From Frigoribacterium sp. CFBP 13712 (GTDB lineage Bacteria; Actinomycetota; Actinomycetes; Actinomycetales; Microbacteriaceae): a stretch of 64,000 nucleotides of DNA. Position 1 is the stretch's first letter. Each line of letters begins with the position of its first letter. A program made the translations under genes and the position numbers. Positions 18,034-28,024 of the stretch are shown in pieces. The notes below the pieces were generated by a model, which had not been told where the DNA came from, searched no databases, and saw only the letters and a program-made list of their open reading frames with translations. The stretch lies in assembly GCF_014842255.1 (NCBI RefSeq), contig NZ_JACYVH010000007.1, positions 1 to 64,000 on the forward strand, read 5' to 3'.

Positions 18034-19311
18034 ATGACCGTCAACCAGAAACTCCCGTCGACCTTCAACGAGCCGCTCTCGGTCGTCGACCCCGAGATCG
18101 CCGCCGTGCTCGAGCAGGAGCTGGGCCGACAGCGCGACTACCTCGAGATGATCGCGTCCGAGAACTTCGTGCCCCGCGCCGTCCTCGAGTCGCAAGGCTC
18201 CGTGCTGACCAACAAGTACGCCGAGGGCTACCCGGGTCGCCGTTACTACGGCGGCTGCGAGTTCGTCGACGTCGCCGAGAACCTCGCCATCGAGCGCGCC
18301 AAGTCGCTGTTCGGCGCCGACTTCGCCAACGTGCAGCCCCACTCGGGCGCGCAGGCCAACGCCGCGGTGCTCGCCGCGCTGGCCGACATCGGCGACACCA
18401 TCCTCGGTCTCGAGCTGTCGCACGGCGGTCACCTGACCCACGGCATGAAGCTGAACTTCTCGGGCAAGATGTACAAGGCGGTCGCCTACGAGGTCGACCC
18501 CGAGACCTACCTGATCGACATGGACGTCGTCCGTCGTCAGGCCATCGAGCACAAGCCGAAGGTCATCATCGCCGGCTGGTCGGCCTACCCGCGTCAGCTC
18601 GACTTCGAGGCGTTCCGCGCCATCGCCGACGAGGTCGGCGCGTACCTCTGGGTCGACATGGCCCACTTCGCGGGTCTCGTCGCGGCGGGCCTGCACCCGT
18701 CGCCCGTGCCCCACGCCCACGTCGTCTCGTCGACCGTGCACAAGACCCTCGCCGGCCCGCGCTCGGGTGTGATCCTCTCGAACCACGAGCCGCTGTTCAA
18801 GAAGCTCAACTCGGCCGTGTTCCCCGGCCAGCAGGGCGGCCCGCTGATGCACGTCATCGCGGCCAAGGCCACGGCGTTCAAGCTCGCCGCCGAGCCCGAG
18901 TTCAAAGACCGCCAGGAGCGCACGATCCGCGGCGCTCAGCTGCTCGCCGCCCGCCTGATGAAGGACGACGCGCAGGCGGCCGGCGTCGACGTGCTCACCG
19001 GCGGCACCGACGTGCACCTCGTGCTCGTCGATCTGCGGGCCTCCGAGGTCGACGGCAAGCAGGCCGAGAACCTCCTCCACGAGGTGGGCATCACCGTCAA
19101 CCGCAACTCCGTCCCGTGGGATCCTCGTCCGCCGATGACGACGTCGGGCGTGCGCATCGGCACGTCGGCCCTCGCGACACGCGGCTTCGACGATGCCGAG
19201 TTCACCGAGGTGGCCGACATCATCGCCCTCGCCCTGATGCCCGAACCCGACATCGCGGCCCTCGCGGCACGGGTCAAGGCGCTGACCGACGCGTTCCCCC
19301 TCTACGCGTGA
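18034..19311 (+). CDS. glyA: Serine hydroxymethyltransferase
   Basis: This 425-aa protein is a full-length [23 protein letters not shown] and [15 protein letters not shown] at the N-terminus, [12 protein letters not shown], the PLP-lysine segment [16 protein letters not shown], and [22 protein letters not shown] near the C-terminus. It interconverts serine and glycine while loading 5,10-methylene-tetrahydrofolate, in the cytoplasm as a PLP dimer. The ATG at 18034 follows GAGGAG. It heads an operon with folD, sharing the GTGA junction, under a ZTP riboswitch, so both folate C1 enzymes rise together when formyl-folate is short. Confidence 0.98.
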   Translation: MTVNQKLPSTFNEPLSVVDPEIAAVLEQELGRQRDYLEMIASENFVPRAVLESQGSVLTNKYAEGYPGRRYYGGCEFVDVAENLAIERAKSLFGADFANVQPHSGAQANAAVLAALADIGDTILGLELSHGGHLTHGMKLNFSGKMYKAVAYEVDPETYLIDMDVVRRQAIEHKPKVIIAGWSAYPRQLDFEAFRAIADEVGAYLWVDMAHFAGLVAAGLHPSPVPHAHVVSSTVHKTLAGPRSGVILSNHEPLFKKLNSAVFPGQQGGPLMHVIAAKATAFKLAAEPEFKDRQERTIRGAQLLAARLMKDDAQAAGVDVLTGGTDVHLVLVDLRASEVDGKQAENLLHEVGITVNRNSVPWDPRPPMTTSGVRIGTSALATRGFDDAEFTEVADIIALALMPEPDIAALAARVKALTDAFPLYA

Positions 19312-20393
19312 CGGTGGGCGCGACCGGGTCGACCCGCGCCTCCTCGGGAGACGTCGTCGATCCGGTGCTCGACGTGCCGGCCGCTGATGCGCCGACGGCT
19401 GATGTGCCGACCGCCGGTGCGGCGGCCGACGTGCCGACCGCTGATGTGCCGACGGCCGAGGTGCCGGTGCTCGACGCGCCGGTCGTGCCTCGCGAGCGGT
19501 TCGTCGCCGGTGACGAGTCGACCGCGATCCGCATCGACGGGACGGCGCTCGCCGCGGCGGTGAAAGACGACCTGAGGGTGCGGGTCGAGGCGCTGAAGGC
19601 GCGGGGGATCGCCCCGGGGCTCGGGACGATCCTCGTCGGCGCGAACCCGGGGTCGCTCTCGTACGTCGCGGGCAAGCACCGCGACTGCGCCGAGGTCGGC
19701 ATCGAGTCGATCCGCATCGACCTGCCCGATACCGCGAGCGAGGCCGAGATCCGCGGCGCCATCGAGACGATGAACGCCGACCCCGCGGTCACCGCCTTCA
19801 TCATCCAGCTGCCGCTGCCCGCCGGCATCGAGCCGACGGCCATGCTCGAGCTGATGGACCCGGCGAAGGACGCCGACGGACTGCACCCCGTCAACCTCGG
19901 CGAGCTCGTGCTCGCGGTGCCCGGCGGCAAGGGGTCGATCGACACGCCGCTGCCCTGCACACCGCGCGGCATCGTCGAGATGCTGACGGCGTACGACATC
20001 CCGATCGCGGGGCGGCACGTCACGATCATCGGCCAGGGGCTGACGGTGGGGCGCCCGCTCGGGCTGCTGCTGACGAGGCTCGAGGCGACGGCGACGCTGA
20101 CCCACTCGCGCACGGCCGACGTCGCCGCCGAGGTGCGTCGCGCCGACATCGTCGTCGCGGCCGCCGGCGTCGCGGGGCTCGTGAAGCCCGACTGGGTCGC
20201 ACCCGGGGCCGCCGTGATCGACGTGGGCATCACCCGCGTGCTGAACGACGAGACGGGCAGGTACCGGCTGCGTGGCGACGTCGACCCGGCGGTCGCGTCG
20301 GTCGCCGGGTTCCAGTCGCCGGTGCCGGGAGGGGTGGGGCCGATGACGCGCGCCATGCTGCTGAAGAACGTGGTCGAGGCCGCCGAGCGCTGA
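19308..20393 (+). CDS. folD: Bifunctional methylene-THF dehydrogenase / methenyl-THF cyclohydrolase with a repetitive N-terminal extension
   Basis: The core from about residue 70 is standard Fol[18 protein letters not shown], the substrate motif [16 protein letters not shown] with the catalytic Lys, [37 protein letters not shown], and the NADP-binding [12 protein letters not shown]. It interconverts methylene-, methenyl- and formyl-tetrahydrofolate. If translation starts at the GTG overlapping the glyA stop (19308), the protein has 361 residues, with ~60 extra at the N-terminus made of repeated TADVPTA/VLDVPAA units. A GTG near 19484 would give a normal length but has no good ribosome site. 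The start is therefore uncertain; the coupled start is my preference. Confidence 0.93.
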   Translation: MTVGATGSTRASSGDVVDPVLDVPAADAPTADVPTAGAAADVPTADVPTAEVPVLDAPVVPRERFVAGDESTAIRIDGTALAAAVKDDLRVRVEALKARGIAPGLGTILVGANPGSLSYVAGKHRDCAEVGIESIRIDLPDTASEAEIRGAIETMNADPAVTAFIIQLPLPAGIEPTAMLELMDPAKDADGLHPVNLGELVLAVPGGKGSIDTPLPCTPRGIVEMLTAYDIPIAGRHVTIIGQGLTVGRPLGLLLTRLEATATLTHSRTADVAAEVRRADIVVAAAGVAGLVKPDWVAPGAAVIDVGITRVLNDETGRYRLRGDVDPAVASVAGFQSPVPGGVGPMTRAMLLKNVVEAAER

Positions 20394-20439
20394 TCCGCCG
20401 AGCGCGCGGCGCCCGGCGCCCGTCGCCCCCGGACCACGA

Positions 20440-20497
20440 CGCCACAGACTCGACACGACGCCACGCGATCCGGTGGCGGCGTGTCGAGTTCGTGGCG
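20440..20497. terminator. Inverted repeat after folD
   Basis: Two 25-bp arms (20440-20464 and 20473-20497) pair with three mismatches around an 8-base loop; the arm core is ACTCGACACG. It lies 47 bp past folD and is followed by a second, stronger palindrome. Together they probably terminate the convergent folD and galK transcripts. Confidence 0.7.
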
Positions 20498-20513
20498 GCT
20501 TGATCCCCCACGA

Positions 20514-20571
20514 CGCCAGAAGGTGGACACGACGCCAGGTTTAAACCCGGCGTCGTGTCCACCTTCTGGCG
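20514..20571. terminator. 58-bp near-perfect palindrome between folD and galK
   Basis: Arms of 23 bp (starting CGCCAGAAGGTGGACACGAC) are exactly complementary and flank the self-complementary centre GGTTTAAACC; only one position on each side of the centre fails to pair. It ends 11 bp before the galK stop. It should act as a strong bidirectional terminator for these convergent genes. It resembles the repeat at 20440 in layout but not closely in sequence. Confidence 0.75.
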
Positions 20572-20581
20572 CGCTGGCGCG

Positions 20582-21783
<1,202 letters not shown>

Positions 21784-21787
<4 letters not shown>

Positions 21788-22887
21788 GCGCGTTCGATCG
21801 CCTCTCTGATCAGGTCGGCCTGGGCCTCGGGCACGAGGTCGCCGATCCAGGCTCCCATCGCCGCCTCCGAGCCGGCCAGGAACTTCAGCCGCTTCTCGGC
21901 TCGTCGCGGCGACGTGATCTGCAGGTTGAGCCGCACGGTGTCGCGGCCCACGTTGACAGGAGCCTGGTGCCAGGCCGAGATGTACGGGGTGGGGTCGCCG
22001 TAGAGGGCGTCGACCCCCCGCAGGAGGCGCCGGTACATGATCGCGAGCTCGTCGCGTTCGTCGCCGGTCAGCCCCGCGAAGTCCGGCACGTGACGATGCG
22101 GCAGCAGGTGGATCTCGATCGGCCAGCGGGCCGCGAAGGGCACGAACGCCGTGAAGTGCTCGCCGGCGAGCACGACGCGCGGGCCCTCGCGCTCGGAGTC
22201 GAGCAGGTCGGCGAACAGCGTCGGGCCGTACGACTCGATGCTGCGCAGCAGACCCAGCGTGCGGGGCGTGATGTACGGGTAGGCGTAGATCTGACCGTGC
22301 GGGTGGTGCAGCGTGACGCCGATCGCCTGGCCGCGGTTCTCGAACGGGAAGACCTGCTCGATGCCGGGCAGCGCCGACAGCGCCTCGGTGCGGTGCGCCC
22401 ACGCCTCGACGACGGTGCGGGCACGCGACTCGCTGAGCTCGGCGAACGAGCCCTCGTGCTCGGGGCTGAAGCAGACGACCTCGCAGCGGCCGACGCTGCG
22501 GCGCGTGCGCCCCATGCCGAGGCGGGCGAGGTCGTCGACGCCCTCGGGCGCCTGGTCGTCGGTGAGCAGGGGGCCGAACGAGGGCGAGCGGTTCTCGAAG
22601 ACCGCGACGTCGTAGACGTCGGGGATCTCGGACGGATTGGTGGGCGACGCCGGGGCGAGCGGGTCGAGCTCGGCCGGGGGCAGGAACACGCGGTTCTGCC
22701 GTGACGCCGCGATCGACACCCAGTCGCCCGTCAGGACGTCCTGTCGCATCGTCGCGGTGTCGGGGCGCGGGTCGAGCACGCGGGCGTCGGCCTTGCGGTC
22801 GGGGCCGAGCGTCGTGTCGGCGTCGTCGAAGTAGATGAGTTCACGCCCGTCGGCGAGCACCGTGGTGCGGGTGGCGATCGACGCCAT
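21784..22887 (-). CDS. galT: Galactose-1-phosphate uridylyltransferase
   Basis: This 367-aa protein shows DPRPDT, the DWVSIAASRQNR substrate segment, VFENRSPSFGPL, the active-site HPHGQIYAYPYI (nucleophilic His in H-P-H) and the later HLLPHRHVPDFAGL and ISAWHQAPV metal/substrate segments. It exchanges UDP between glucose and galactose-1-phosphate. The ATG at 22887 is preceded by AGGAGG. It is the first gene of the galT-galK operon and diverges from a DeoR-family gene, 79 bp away. Confidence 0.97.
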
Positions 22888-22934
22888 GGGGGAGCCTCCT
22901 CGGTCGTGCCTCGCACCGCGGGATTTGCAGTTGC

Positions 22935-22958
22935 GAAAGCACCTGAAAGCATACGAAA
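22935..22958. promoter_or_regulatory. Candidate DeoR-family operator between galT and its regulator
   Basis: GAAAGC at 22935, GAAAGC at 22945 and GAAAAT at 22955 form three direct repeats at exact 10-bp spacing in the 79-bp divergent region. Repeated (C)TTTC/GAAAG units are the known operator style of some DeoR-family repressors such as AgaR. Assignment to the adjacent regulator is inference. Confidence 0.5.
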
Positions 22959-22966
22959 ATGACGGG

Positions 22967-23857
22967 GTGAACGCCAACCCGATCGACGAGCAGCTGCCGG
23001 CCGGTCGCCGCCGTGATCGGATCGCCGACCTGGTCGGTCGGCGCGGCTTCATCCGCACCGCCGAGCTCGCCCGTGAATTCCGCCTCTCCGAGGTGACGAT
23101 CCGCACCGACCTCGAGAGTCTCGCCTCCGACGGTCTGCTCTCACGCGTGCACGGGGGTGCGCTGTCCCTCGACAGGCCGGTCGTCGAGCGCCCGTTCGAA
23201 GAAGAGAGCTCGGTCGGCATCGAGGCCAAGCGGGCCATCGGGGTGACCGCCGCCTCCTTGGTCCGGTCCGGCGACTGCGTCGTCATCGACGTCGGAACGA
23301 CGACCACCCAGATCGCCCTCGCGCTGCTCGAGCGAGACGACCTCGACGACGTCGTGGTCGTGACCAACGGTCTGACCATCGCGCTCGCGCTCGAGCAGGC
23401 GGTGCCGCGCTTCACGGTGATCGTGTCGGGCGGCACGCTCAGGCCGCTGCAGCACTCGCTGGTCAACCCGCTCGCGACCAGCGTGTTCGCGAGCATCACG
23501 GCCGACGTCGCCTTCATCGGCTGCACCGGCGTCGACGCCGCGCACGGGGCGACCAACGTCAACCTGCCCGAGACCGATCTGAAGCGGCTGATGACGCAGA
23601 CCGCGCGGCGGTCGTATCTGGTCGCCGACGGGGCGAAGCTGGGGGAGGCGCACCTCGGCGTCATCGCTCCCCTCGACACCTTCGAGGCGCTCGTGACGGC
23701 CGGGGCGTCGGGTGCTGAGATCAGCGGACTCCGAGGTGCCGGTCTCACAGTGATCGAGGCCGATCGGGACGACGACGCGGCGGCGCGTGACGATGGCGGC
23801 CATCGCCACGAGGGCCATCACCGCCCTGAGGGTGACGAGACAGGAGACGCGACATGA
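22967..23857 (+). CDS. DeoR-family transcriptional regulator of the galactose genes
   Basis: This 296-aa protein has an N-terminal DeoR winged HTH (RRRDRIADLVGRRGF, then IRTAELAREFRLSEVTIRTD) and a C-terminal sugar-phosphate sensor domain with the conserved VIDVGTTTTQIA, VVTNGLTIALAL and FIGCTGVDAAHG segments. Family members bind a phosphorylated sugar and usually repress sugar catabolism. The GTG at 22967 is chosen since the next gene's neighbours lie immediately upstream; the N-terminus VNANPIDEQLP is short. The C-terminus ends in a His/Asp/Glu-rich tail (DDGGHRHEGHHRPEGDE) that looks like a low-complexity add-on. It overlaps galM (ATGA) and diverges from galT-galK. Confidence 0.93.
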   Translation: MNANPIDEQLPAGRRRDRIADLVGRRGFIRTAELAREFRLSEVTIRTDLESLASDGLLSRVHGGALSLDRPVVERPFEEESSVGIEAKRAIGVTAASLVRSGDCVVIDVGTTTTQIALALLERDDLDDVVVVTNGLTIALALEQAVPRFTVIVSGGTLRPLQHSLVNPLATSVFASITADVAFIGCTGVDAAHGATNVNLPETDLKRLMTQTARRSYLVADGAKLGEAHLGVIAPLDTFEALVTAGASGAEISGLRGAGLTVIEADRDDDAAARDDGGHRHEGHHRPEGDETGDAT

Positions 23858-24822
23858 CCGAGCCATCCAGCGAGGGCCCCCGCCCGGCGACCATCCATCC
23901 GCCCACGGGTGCGCAATACCGCCTGTCGCTCGACGAGGCCGGGCACGAGGTCGGCGCGATCGTGACCGAGGTCGCAGCGGGCATCCGGGCGCTGTCGGTC
24001 GACGGGCATGCCCTCACCGAGACCTTCGCCGAAGACGAGACCCCGCCGTCCGCCTGCGGCATCACGCTGTTCCCGTGGCCGAACCGGGTCGACGGCGGCC
24101 GGTGGACCCTCGACGGCGTCGTGCAGCAGCTCGATCTCACCGAGCCCTCGAAGGGCAACGCGTCTCACGGCCTGCTGCGGTACACGGCCTACCGGCCCCT
24201 CGTCGTCGAGCGGCATGCGGTGACCCTCGGGGCGACCGTCCACCCGCAGCACGGGTTCCCGTTCCAGCTCGACCTGACCGTGCGGCACGAGCTGGTCGTC
24301 GACGGCATGCGGGTCACGCAGACCGTCGCGAACGTGGGTCGGGGCAGGGCGCCGTTCGCGGTCGGCGCCCATCCGTTCCTCCGGGTCGGCGACCACGACC
24401 CGGCGACGCTCCGGGTGACGCTCGACGCGGCCACCCGGTCCGAGGTCGACGATCGCAGCATCCCGACGGGTACGGCGCCGGTCGCCGGCACCGAGTACGA
24501 CCTCACCGGCGGGCCGCTCGTCGGCGACCTCGATCTCGACACCGGTTACCGCGACATCGCTCCCGACGACGCCGGCATCCGCCGGACCCGCCTCACGGCC
24601 CCCGACGGCTGGGCCACCGAGCTCTGGCAAGACGAGGCCTTCCCGTTCGTGCAGGTCTTCACGCCTCGCAACTTCCCCCGCGGGGGCGTGATGGGGCTCG
24701 CGGTCGCCGCCGAGCCGATGACGGCTCCCGCGAACGCCCTGGCGACGGGTGAGGGGCTCGTCTGGCTCGACGAAGGCGAGACCTGGTCGGCCCGGTGGGG
24801 CATTCGGCGGACCCGCGCTTGA
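23854..24822 (+). CDS. Aldose 1-epimerase (mutarotase) family protein
   Basis: This 322-aa protein has the GalM-type fold signatures: CGITLFPWPNRVDGGRW near residue 68, NASHGLLRYTAYRP with the active-site His, VGAHPFLRVG, and ELWQDEAFPFVQVFTPRNF near the C-terminus. It would interconvert alpha and beta anomers of galactose or glucose, supplying the alpha-anomer to GalK. It is coupled to the DeoR regulator by an ATGA overlap, which fits a galactose cluster. A function on a different hexose or hexose-6-phosphate cannot be excluded. Confidence 0.9.
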   Translation: MTEPSSEGPRPATIHPPTGAQYRLSLDEAGHEVGAIVTEVAAGIRALSVDGHALTETFAEDETPPSACGITLFPWPNRVDGGRWTLDGVVQQLDLTEPSKGNASHGLLRYTAYRPLVVERHAVTLGATVHPQHGFPFQLDLTVRHELVVDGMRVTQTVANVGRGRAPFAVGAHPFLRVGDHDPATLRVTLDAATRSEVDDRSIPTGTAPVAGTEYDLTGGPLVGDLDLDTGYRDIAPDDAGIRRTRLTAPDGWATELWQDEAFPFVQVFTPRNFPRGGVMGLAVAAEPMTAPANALATGEGLVWLDEGETWSARWGIRRTRA

Positions 24823-25117
24823 CCCCGATCCGCTGAGAGGCTGTCCTGTTTGCGCACTCTCACGCAGATCGTTTCCTTGTATGAGAAAGCGCGATACCGT
24901 GAATCGTCCGGCTGGTTACCGGACGACAGTCGCCGGGTAACGCAGGTGGCCGCTCTTTTCCTGATCCGAATGGCGGCCTCGCCCGCCCGGTGCATCGTGC
25001 CCCCGGTCCCGACGCCCAGCGCCTCGGAGCCGGGGGTGCGGTCCGTCACCGACGGTGGGGTGCGGCGCACAGGCGTGACGCAGTTGGCGGAGCGCCGTCC
25101 TCGACGCCGGAGAAGAG
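24823..25117. other. Gene-free stretch between galM and tRNA-Lys
   Basis: This is noticeably less GC-rich in its first 150 bases. An interrupted inverted repeat GTTACC...GGTAAC lies near 24915-24945. I find no convincing gene, terminator or known RNA. A plus-strand reading frame through here runs into the tRNA and does not look coding. Confidence 0.4.
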
Positions 25118-25190
25118 TGGGCCCCATGGGGCTCGAACCCATGACCCGCGGATTAAAAGTCCGATGCTCTACCAACTGAGCTAGAGGCCC
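25118..25190 (-). tRNA. tRNA-Lys (anticodon UUU)
   Basis: The 73-nt cloverleaf is complete on the minus strand: acceptor GGGCCTC pairing with GGGGCCC plus discriminator A, D-arm GCTCAGTTGGTAGAGC, anticodon loop CTTTTAA with anticodon TTT, and T-arm GGGTTCGAGCCC. CCA is not encoded. It stands alone, 97 bp before a plus-strand gene. Confidence 0.98.
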
Positions 25191-25286
25191 TCGGCGACAA
25201 CAATACGGGATCATGCGCGGCGCCGTCGTCGCTCGGACGCCCCGCCGGGGGAGTGAGTGTCAGGGGTCGCGCCTATCGTTGAGGCG

Positions 25287-25916
25287 ATGCCAAGAGACTT
25301 CCACCGCCCCACCCAGTTCTCCGGCGCCGAGTTCGAGGCCTTTCAAGGCGGAGACGACCCGGCGACGATCAACCGCGTCGCCCACGAGTCCGCCGCGGCG
25401 CTCGTCGCCCGCGTCAAAGACGACCCGTCGCCCGAGATCCTCGACCGCCTCGTCAGCTACACCGACCTCCACGGCATCGACGCCGTCGCCGAGCTGTGGG
25501 CCCACGCCGGGGCGCACACCCTGCCCGGCGCCCTCTGGCGCATCTACCTCGTGCGGGCGGTCATCCGGCAGAACCCGGCCGACATCACGTTCCTCTTCGA
25601 GCGCGGCGTCGAGTCGTCGTCGACCATCGACCCCATCGTCGCGGGTGCCCCGGCGCCGGCCAGCCCGGAGGAGATCCTCGAACTCGCCGACCTCATCCTC
25701 CGCGGCGTGTTCGTCGGCGACTTCGCGACGGCGCTCGAGCGAGGGGCGGCGTTCTGCCGCCTCGCCTCCGCCGGGGCCACGAATCTCGCAGACGACCACG
25801 ACTCGATCGGCTCCGACCACGCCTCCGACCTGACCCGCCGGGCACTGCGGCTCTCCGAACTCGCCGTCGACCTCGTCGCCTGCGCCCACCTCTGGCGCAC
25901 CGACAGTCTCGACTGA
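25287..25916 (+). CDS. Conserved hypothetical protein (alpha-helical)
   Basis: This 209-aa acidic, mostly helical protein has no membrane segment or signal. It begins MPRDFHRPTQFSGAEFEAFQ, has AALVARVKDDPSPEILDRLV and a central LWRIYLVRAVIRQNP helix, and ends in RALRLSELAVDLVACAHLW. Such proteins are conserved in Microbacteriaceae-type genomes and, from memory, are sometimes labelled RNA polymerase beta subunit; nothing here resembles RpoB, so that label should not be trusted. The ATG at 25287 is preferred over a start 30 bases upstream because the conserved-looking protein begins there, although no strong ribosome site is visible. It is likely monocistronic. Confidence 0.75.
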   Translation: MPRDFHRPTQFSGAEFEAFQGGDDPATINRVAHESAAALVARVKDDPSPEILDRLVSYTDLHGIDAVAELWAHAGAHTLPGALWRIYLVRAVIRQNPADITFLFERGVESSSTIDPIVAGAPAPASPEEILELADLILRGVFVGDFATALERGAAFCRLASAGATNLADDHDSIGSDHASDLTRRALRLSELAVDLVACAHLWRTDSLD

Positions 25917-26445
25917 CCCCTGCCTCGCGCCACCCGCCCGATGCAAGTCGGCGGGCGCATCAGGTCGCGGATTTCGCACCCGGCGAACGTCGAGGCGGAT
26001 GCCCGAGACAGCGGGTAACATCGATTCTCGCCGGGCCGCAGTAACCCCGGGCTCCAAATTTAGCCGCTTCGAGCGGCCTCGCGCCGAGAGGCGTTTCTGC
26101 GGCCTGGCACCTCTTCCGGCTGAAGCCGACATCACCAGTCGTGCATCGCCCGCAAACTCGCCCAATCCGGCTGCGAGCTCGTGCCGAACCAATTGTGTGA
26201 GAGCGAAAGCTCCTCCGCCGGTTCCGGTCTCCCTAAGACCGGGGTCAGCGGTCCGCTTCCTCCACGAGGCCCTCGGCGTGTTTACCATCCCAGGCGGTGC
26301 GCCTCGCGGAGGGAGCGGACACACTCCACGTCACCCGACGTGCTGTCCACAATCGCAGGCGCGAAGCGTCCTGCACGACCCGACGCGGCCGTCACGATCT
26401 TCTCGTGAACAGGCCCCTGAGAAGCGCACGGAGGTGAACCCTGAC
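25917..26445. other. 529-bp upstream region of sigK
   Basis: There is no gene I accept here. It contains several small hairpins near the start (GCCGC-TTCGA-GCGGC at 26063-26077 and flanking stems), plausibly the end of the upstream transcript or a structured leader, and AT-richer patches. The sigK frame stays open upstream but its composition is not protein-like. The sigK promoter is not obvious. Confidence 0.45.
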
Positions 26446-27039
26446 ATGCTGAAGCTCGTGACCCGAGAGACCGAGATGCCCGACGCGGCGCAACCGTCGT
26501 CCCCCGACGAGCTGCTGCACAGGGTCGCCGGCGGCGACCAGGTCGCATTCGGAGAGCTGTACGACCAGACTGCGCCACGGGTGCTGGGTCTGATCAAGCG
26601 CCTCCTGAAAGACCACTCGCAATCGGAAGAGGTCGCCCAAGAGGTGTTCCTCGAGATCTGGCAGACGGCGTCGCGCTTCGACACCACGCGCGGCAGCGCC
26701 GCGAGCTGGATGCTCACCATGGCTCACCGGCGGGCGGTGGATCGCGTCCGCGCCTCGCAGGCCGGTCGTGACCGCGACCTCCGCATCGGCGTCCGCGACA
26801 TGGCTCCCGAATACGACTCGGTCACCGAGTCGGTCGAGATCCGCATCGAGCACGAGCGCGTCGAACGGGCTCTGGCCCGATTGACCGAGCTCCAACGCCA
26901 GGCGGTCCAACTGGCCTACTACGGCGGCTACAGCCACAGTGAGGTGGCCACCATGCTGGGGGTGCCGATCGGCACCGTCAAAACACGACTCCGCGACGGA
27001 ATGATCCGACTTCGCGACGAAATGGGGGTTGCCTCGTGA
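26446..27039 (+). CDS. sigK: ECF sigma factor SigK
   Basis: This 197-aa sigma-70 family ECF factor has region 2 (FGELYDQTAPRVLGLIKRLL, then SEEVAQEVFLEIWQTA and SAASWMLTMAHRRAVDRVR) and region 4 (LTELQRQAVQLAYYGGYSHS, EVATMLGVPIGTVKTRLRDG). It matches the SigK subfamily and is followed by an RskA-type anti-sigma gene with a GTGA overlap, the standard pair. The ATG at 26446 is chosen because GGAGGTG lies about 9 nt upstream. SigK directs core RNA polymerase to a small stress or envelope regulon and is held inactive at the membrane by RskA. Confidence 0.95.
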   Translation: MLKLVTRETEMPDAAQPSSPDELLHRVAGGDQVAFGELYDQTAPRVLGLIKRLLKDHSQSEEVAQEVFLEIWQTASRFDTTRGSAASWMLTMAHRRAVDRVRASQAGRDRDLRIGVRDMAPEYDSVTESVEIRIEHERVERALARLTELQRQAVQLAYYGGYSHSEVATMLGVPIGTVKTRLRDGMIRLRDEMGVAS

Positions 27040-27914
27040 ACGACCGCAACGAACCCACCGGCACCGATGGTGTCGGCGAAGCGACGGAGAACCTCTCCGG
27101 CGCGTACGTGCTCGACGCCCTCGGCGACGACGAGCGACACGCCTTCGAGGGACTCCTCGACGGCTCACCCGATCTGCAGAGAGAAGTGGCCGATTTGCGC
27201 GAGACAGCACTGTTGCTCGCTCACGCGGCACAGCCGGTGGCACCCTCGGCCGAGCTGCGGAGCTCGCTGATGGAGAAGATCGCCCGCACACCCCAGCTGC
27301 CGCCGCTGCGGCAGCCCGAGGCCGAGACCGCCGGAGGCGCGGGTGACGAGCACGAGCGCGTCGCCCCCCAGCGTCGGCCCGTCCCCGAGATGGAGCCCAC
27401 CGAGACCGAGGCGCGCATCCTGCGTCCGACCGGTGCCGCCGAGCGTCGTTGGTTCACCCGCCCCGCCGCGATCCTCGGCGCTGCTGCAGCAGCCGCCGGT
27501 CTGTTCTTCGGCGGAGGCGCCGTGATCTCCGCAGTCAGCGGCCCGGGTCAGTCGCAGGAGGCGACGGCTTCGGCTCTCGACGAGATCTACGCCGCGTCCG
27601 ACTTCCAGCGCACGGTGGCCGAGGTCAGCACGGGCGGGACGGCCACGCTCGTCTGGTCGAACGAGCTGCAGCGCAGCGCGATCGTCGCCGACGGCCTCGA
27701 GTCGCTGCCCGGCGACCGCACCTACGAGCTCTGGTACATCGGCGACGACGGCCCCATCCCGGCGGGCACGTTCGACACGACGACCGACTCGGCCGTCACG
27801 CAGGTGCTCAAGGGCGAGATGTCGCCCGGCGACGTCGTCGGCGTCACGATCGAGCCGGCCGGCGGCTCCGACCAGCCGACCACCGAGCCGATCGTGGCCC
27901 TGCCGAGCGCCTGA
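27036..27914 (+). CDS. rskA: Anti-sigma-K factor RskA
   Basis: This 292-aa protein has a cytoplasmic sigma-binding N-terminus (LSGAYVLDALGDDERHAFEG, an anti-sigma zinc-finger-like helix set without the His-Cys pair), a low-complexity linker rich in Glu and Pro, one membrane helix (~143-168) and an exterior RskA domain (VWSNELQRSAIVADGLESL, YELWYIGDDGPIPAGTF). RskA binds SigK and is cut in regulated intramembrane proteolysis to free it. The GTG at 27036 overlaps the sigK stop. The linker contains one GGAGGCGCGG motif. Confidence 0.95.
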   Translation: MNDRNEPTGTDGVGEATENLSGAYVLDALGDDERHAFEGLLDGSPDLQREVADLRETALLLAHAAQPVAPSAELRSSLMEKIARTPQLPPLRQPEAETAGGAGDEHERVAPQRRPVPEMEPTETEARILRPTGAAERRWFTRPAAILGAAAAAAGLFFGGGAVISAVSGPGQSQEATASALDEIYAASDFQRTVAEVSTGGTATLVWSNELQRSAIVADGLESLPGDRTYELWYIGDDGPIPAGTFDTTTDSAVTQVLKGEMSPGDVVGVTIEPAGGSDQPTTEPIVALPSA

Positions 27915-27940
27915 CGCGACGCGACCACGAGAACGACGAG

Positions 27941-27968
27941 AGGCGCCCCACCTGCTGGTGGGGCGCCT
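27941..27968. terminator. Bidirectional terminator between rskA and pstB
   Basis: A perfect 12-bp stem (AGGCGCCCCACC / GGTGGGGCGCCT) closes on a TGCT loop, midway between the convergent rskA and pstB stops. Confidence 0.88.
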
Positions 27969-28024
27969 CCTCGGCTCTCCGGGGTTCTAGACCGGACGGG
28001 GCCCGGACCGGCCCGAGGGCTCGA

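Noticed and set aside
24850-25179. Small plus-strand gene ahead of tRNA-Lys
   Set aside because: It runs through the tRNA on the opposite strand and has no ribosome site or recognisable domain.
26285-26290. CCATCC as a SigK -35 box for autoregulation
   Set aside because: No CCGAAT-like -10 at 16-17 bp, so the match is probably chance.
25999-26445. In-frame extension of sigK by ~149 codons
   Set aside because: Composition is not protein-like, and a strong GGAGGTG site supports the ATG at 26446.
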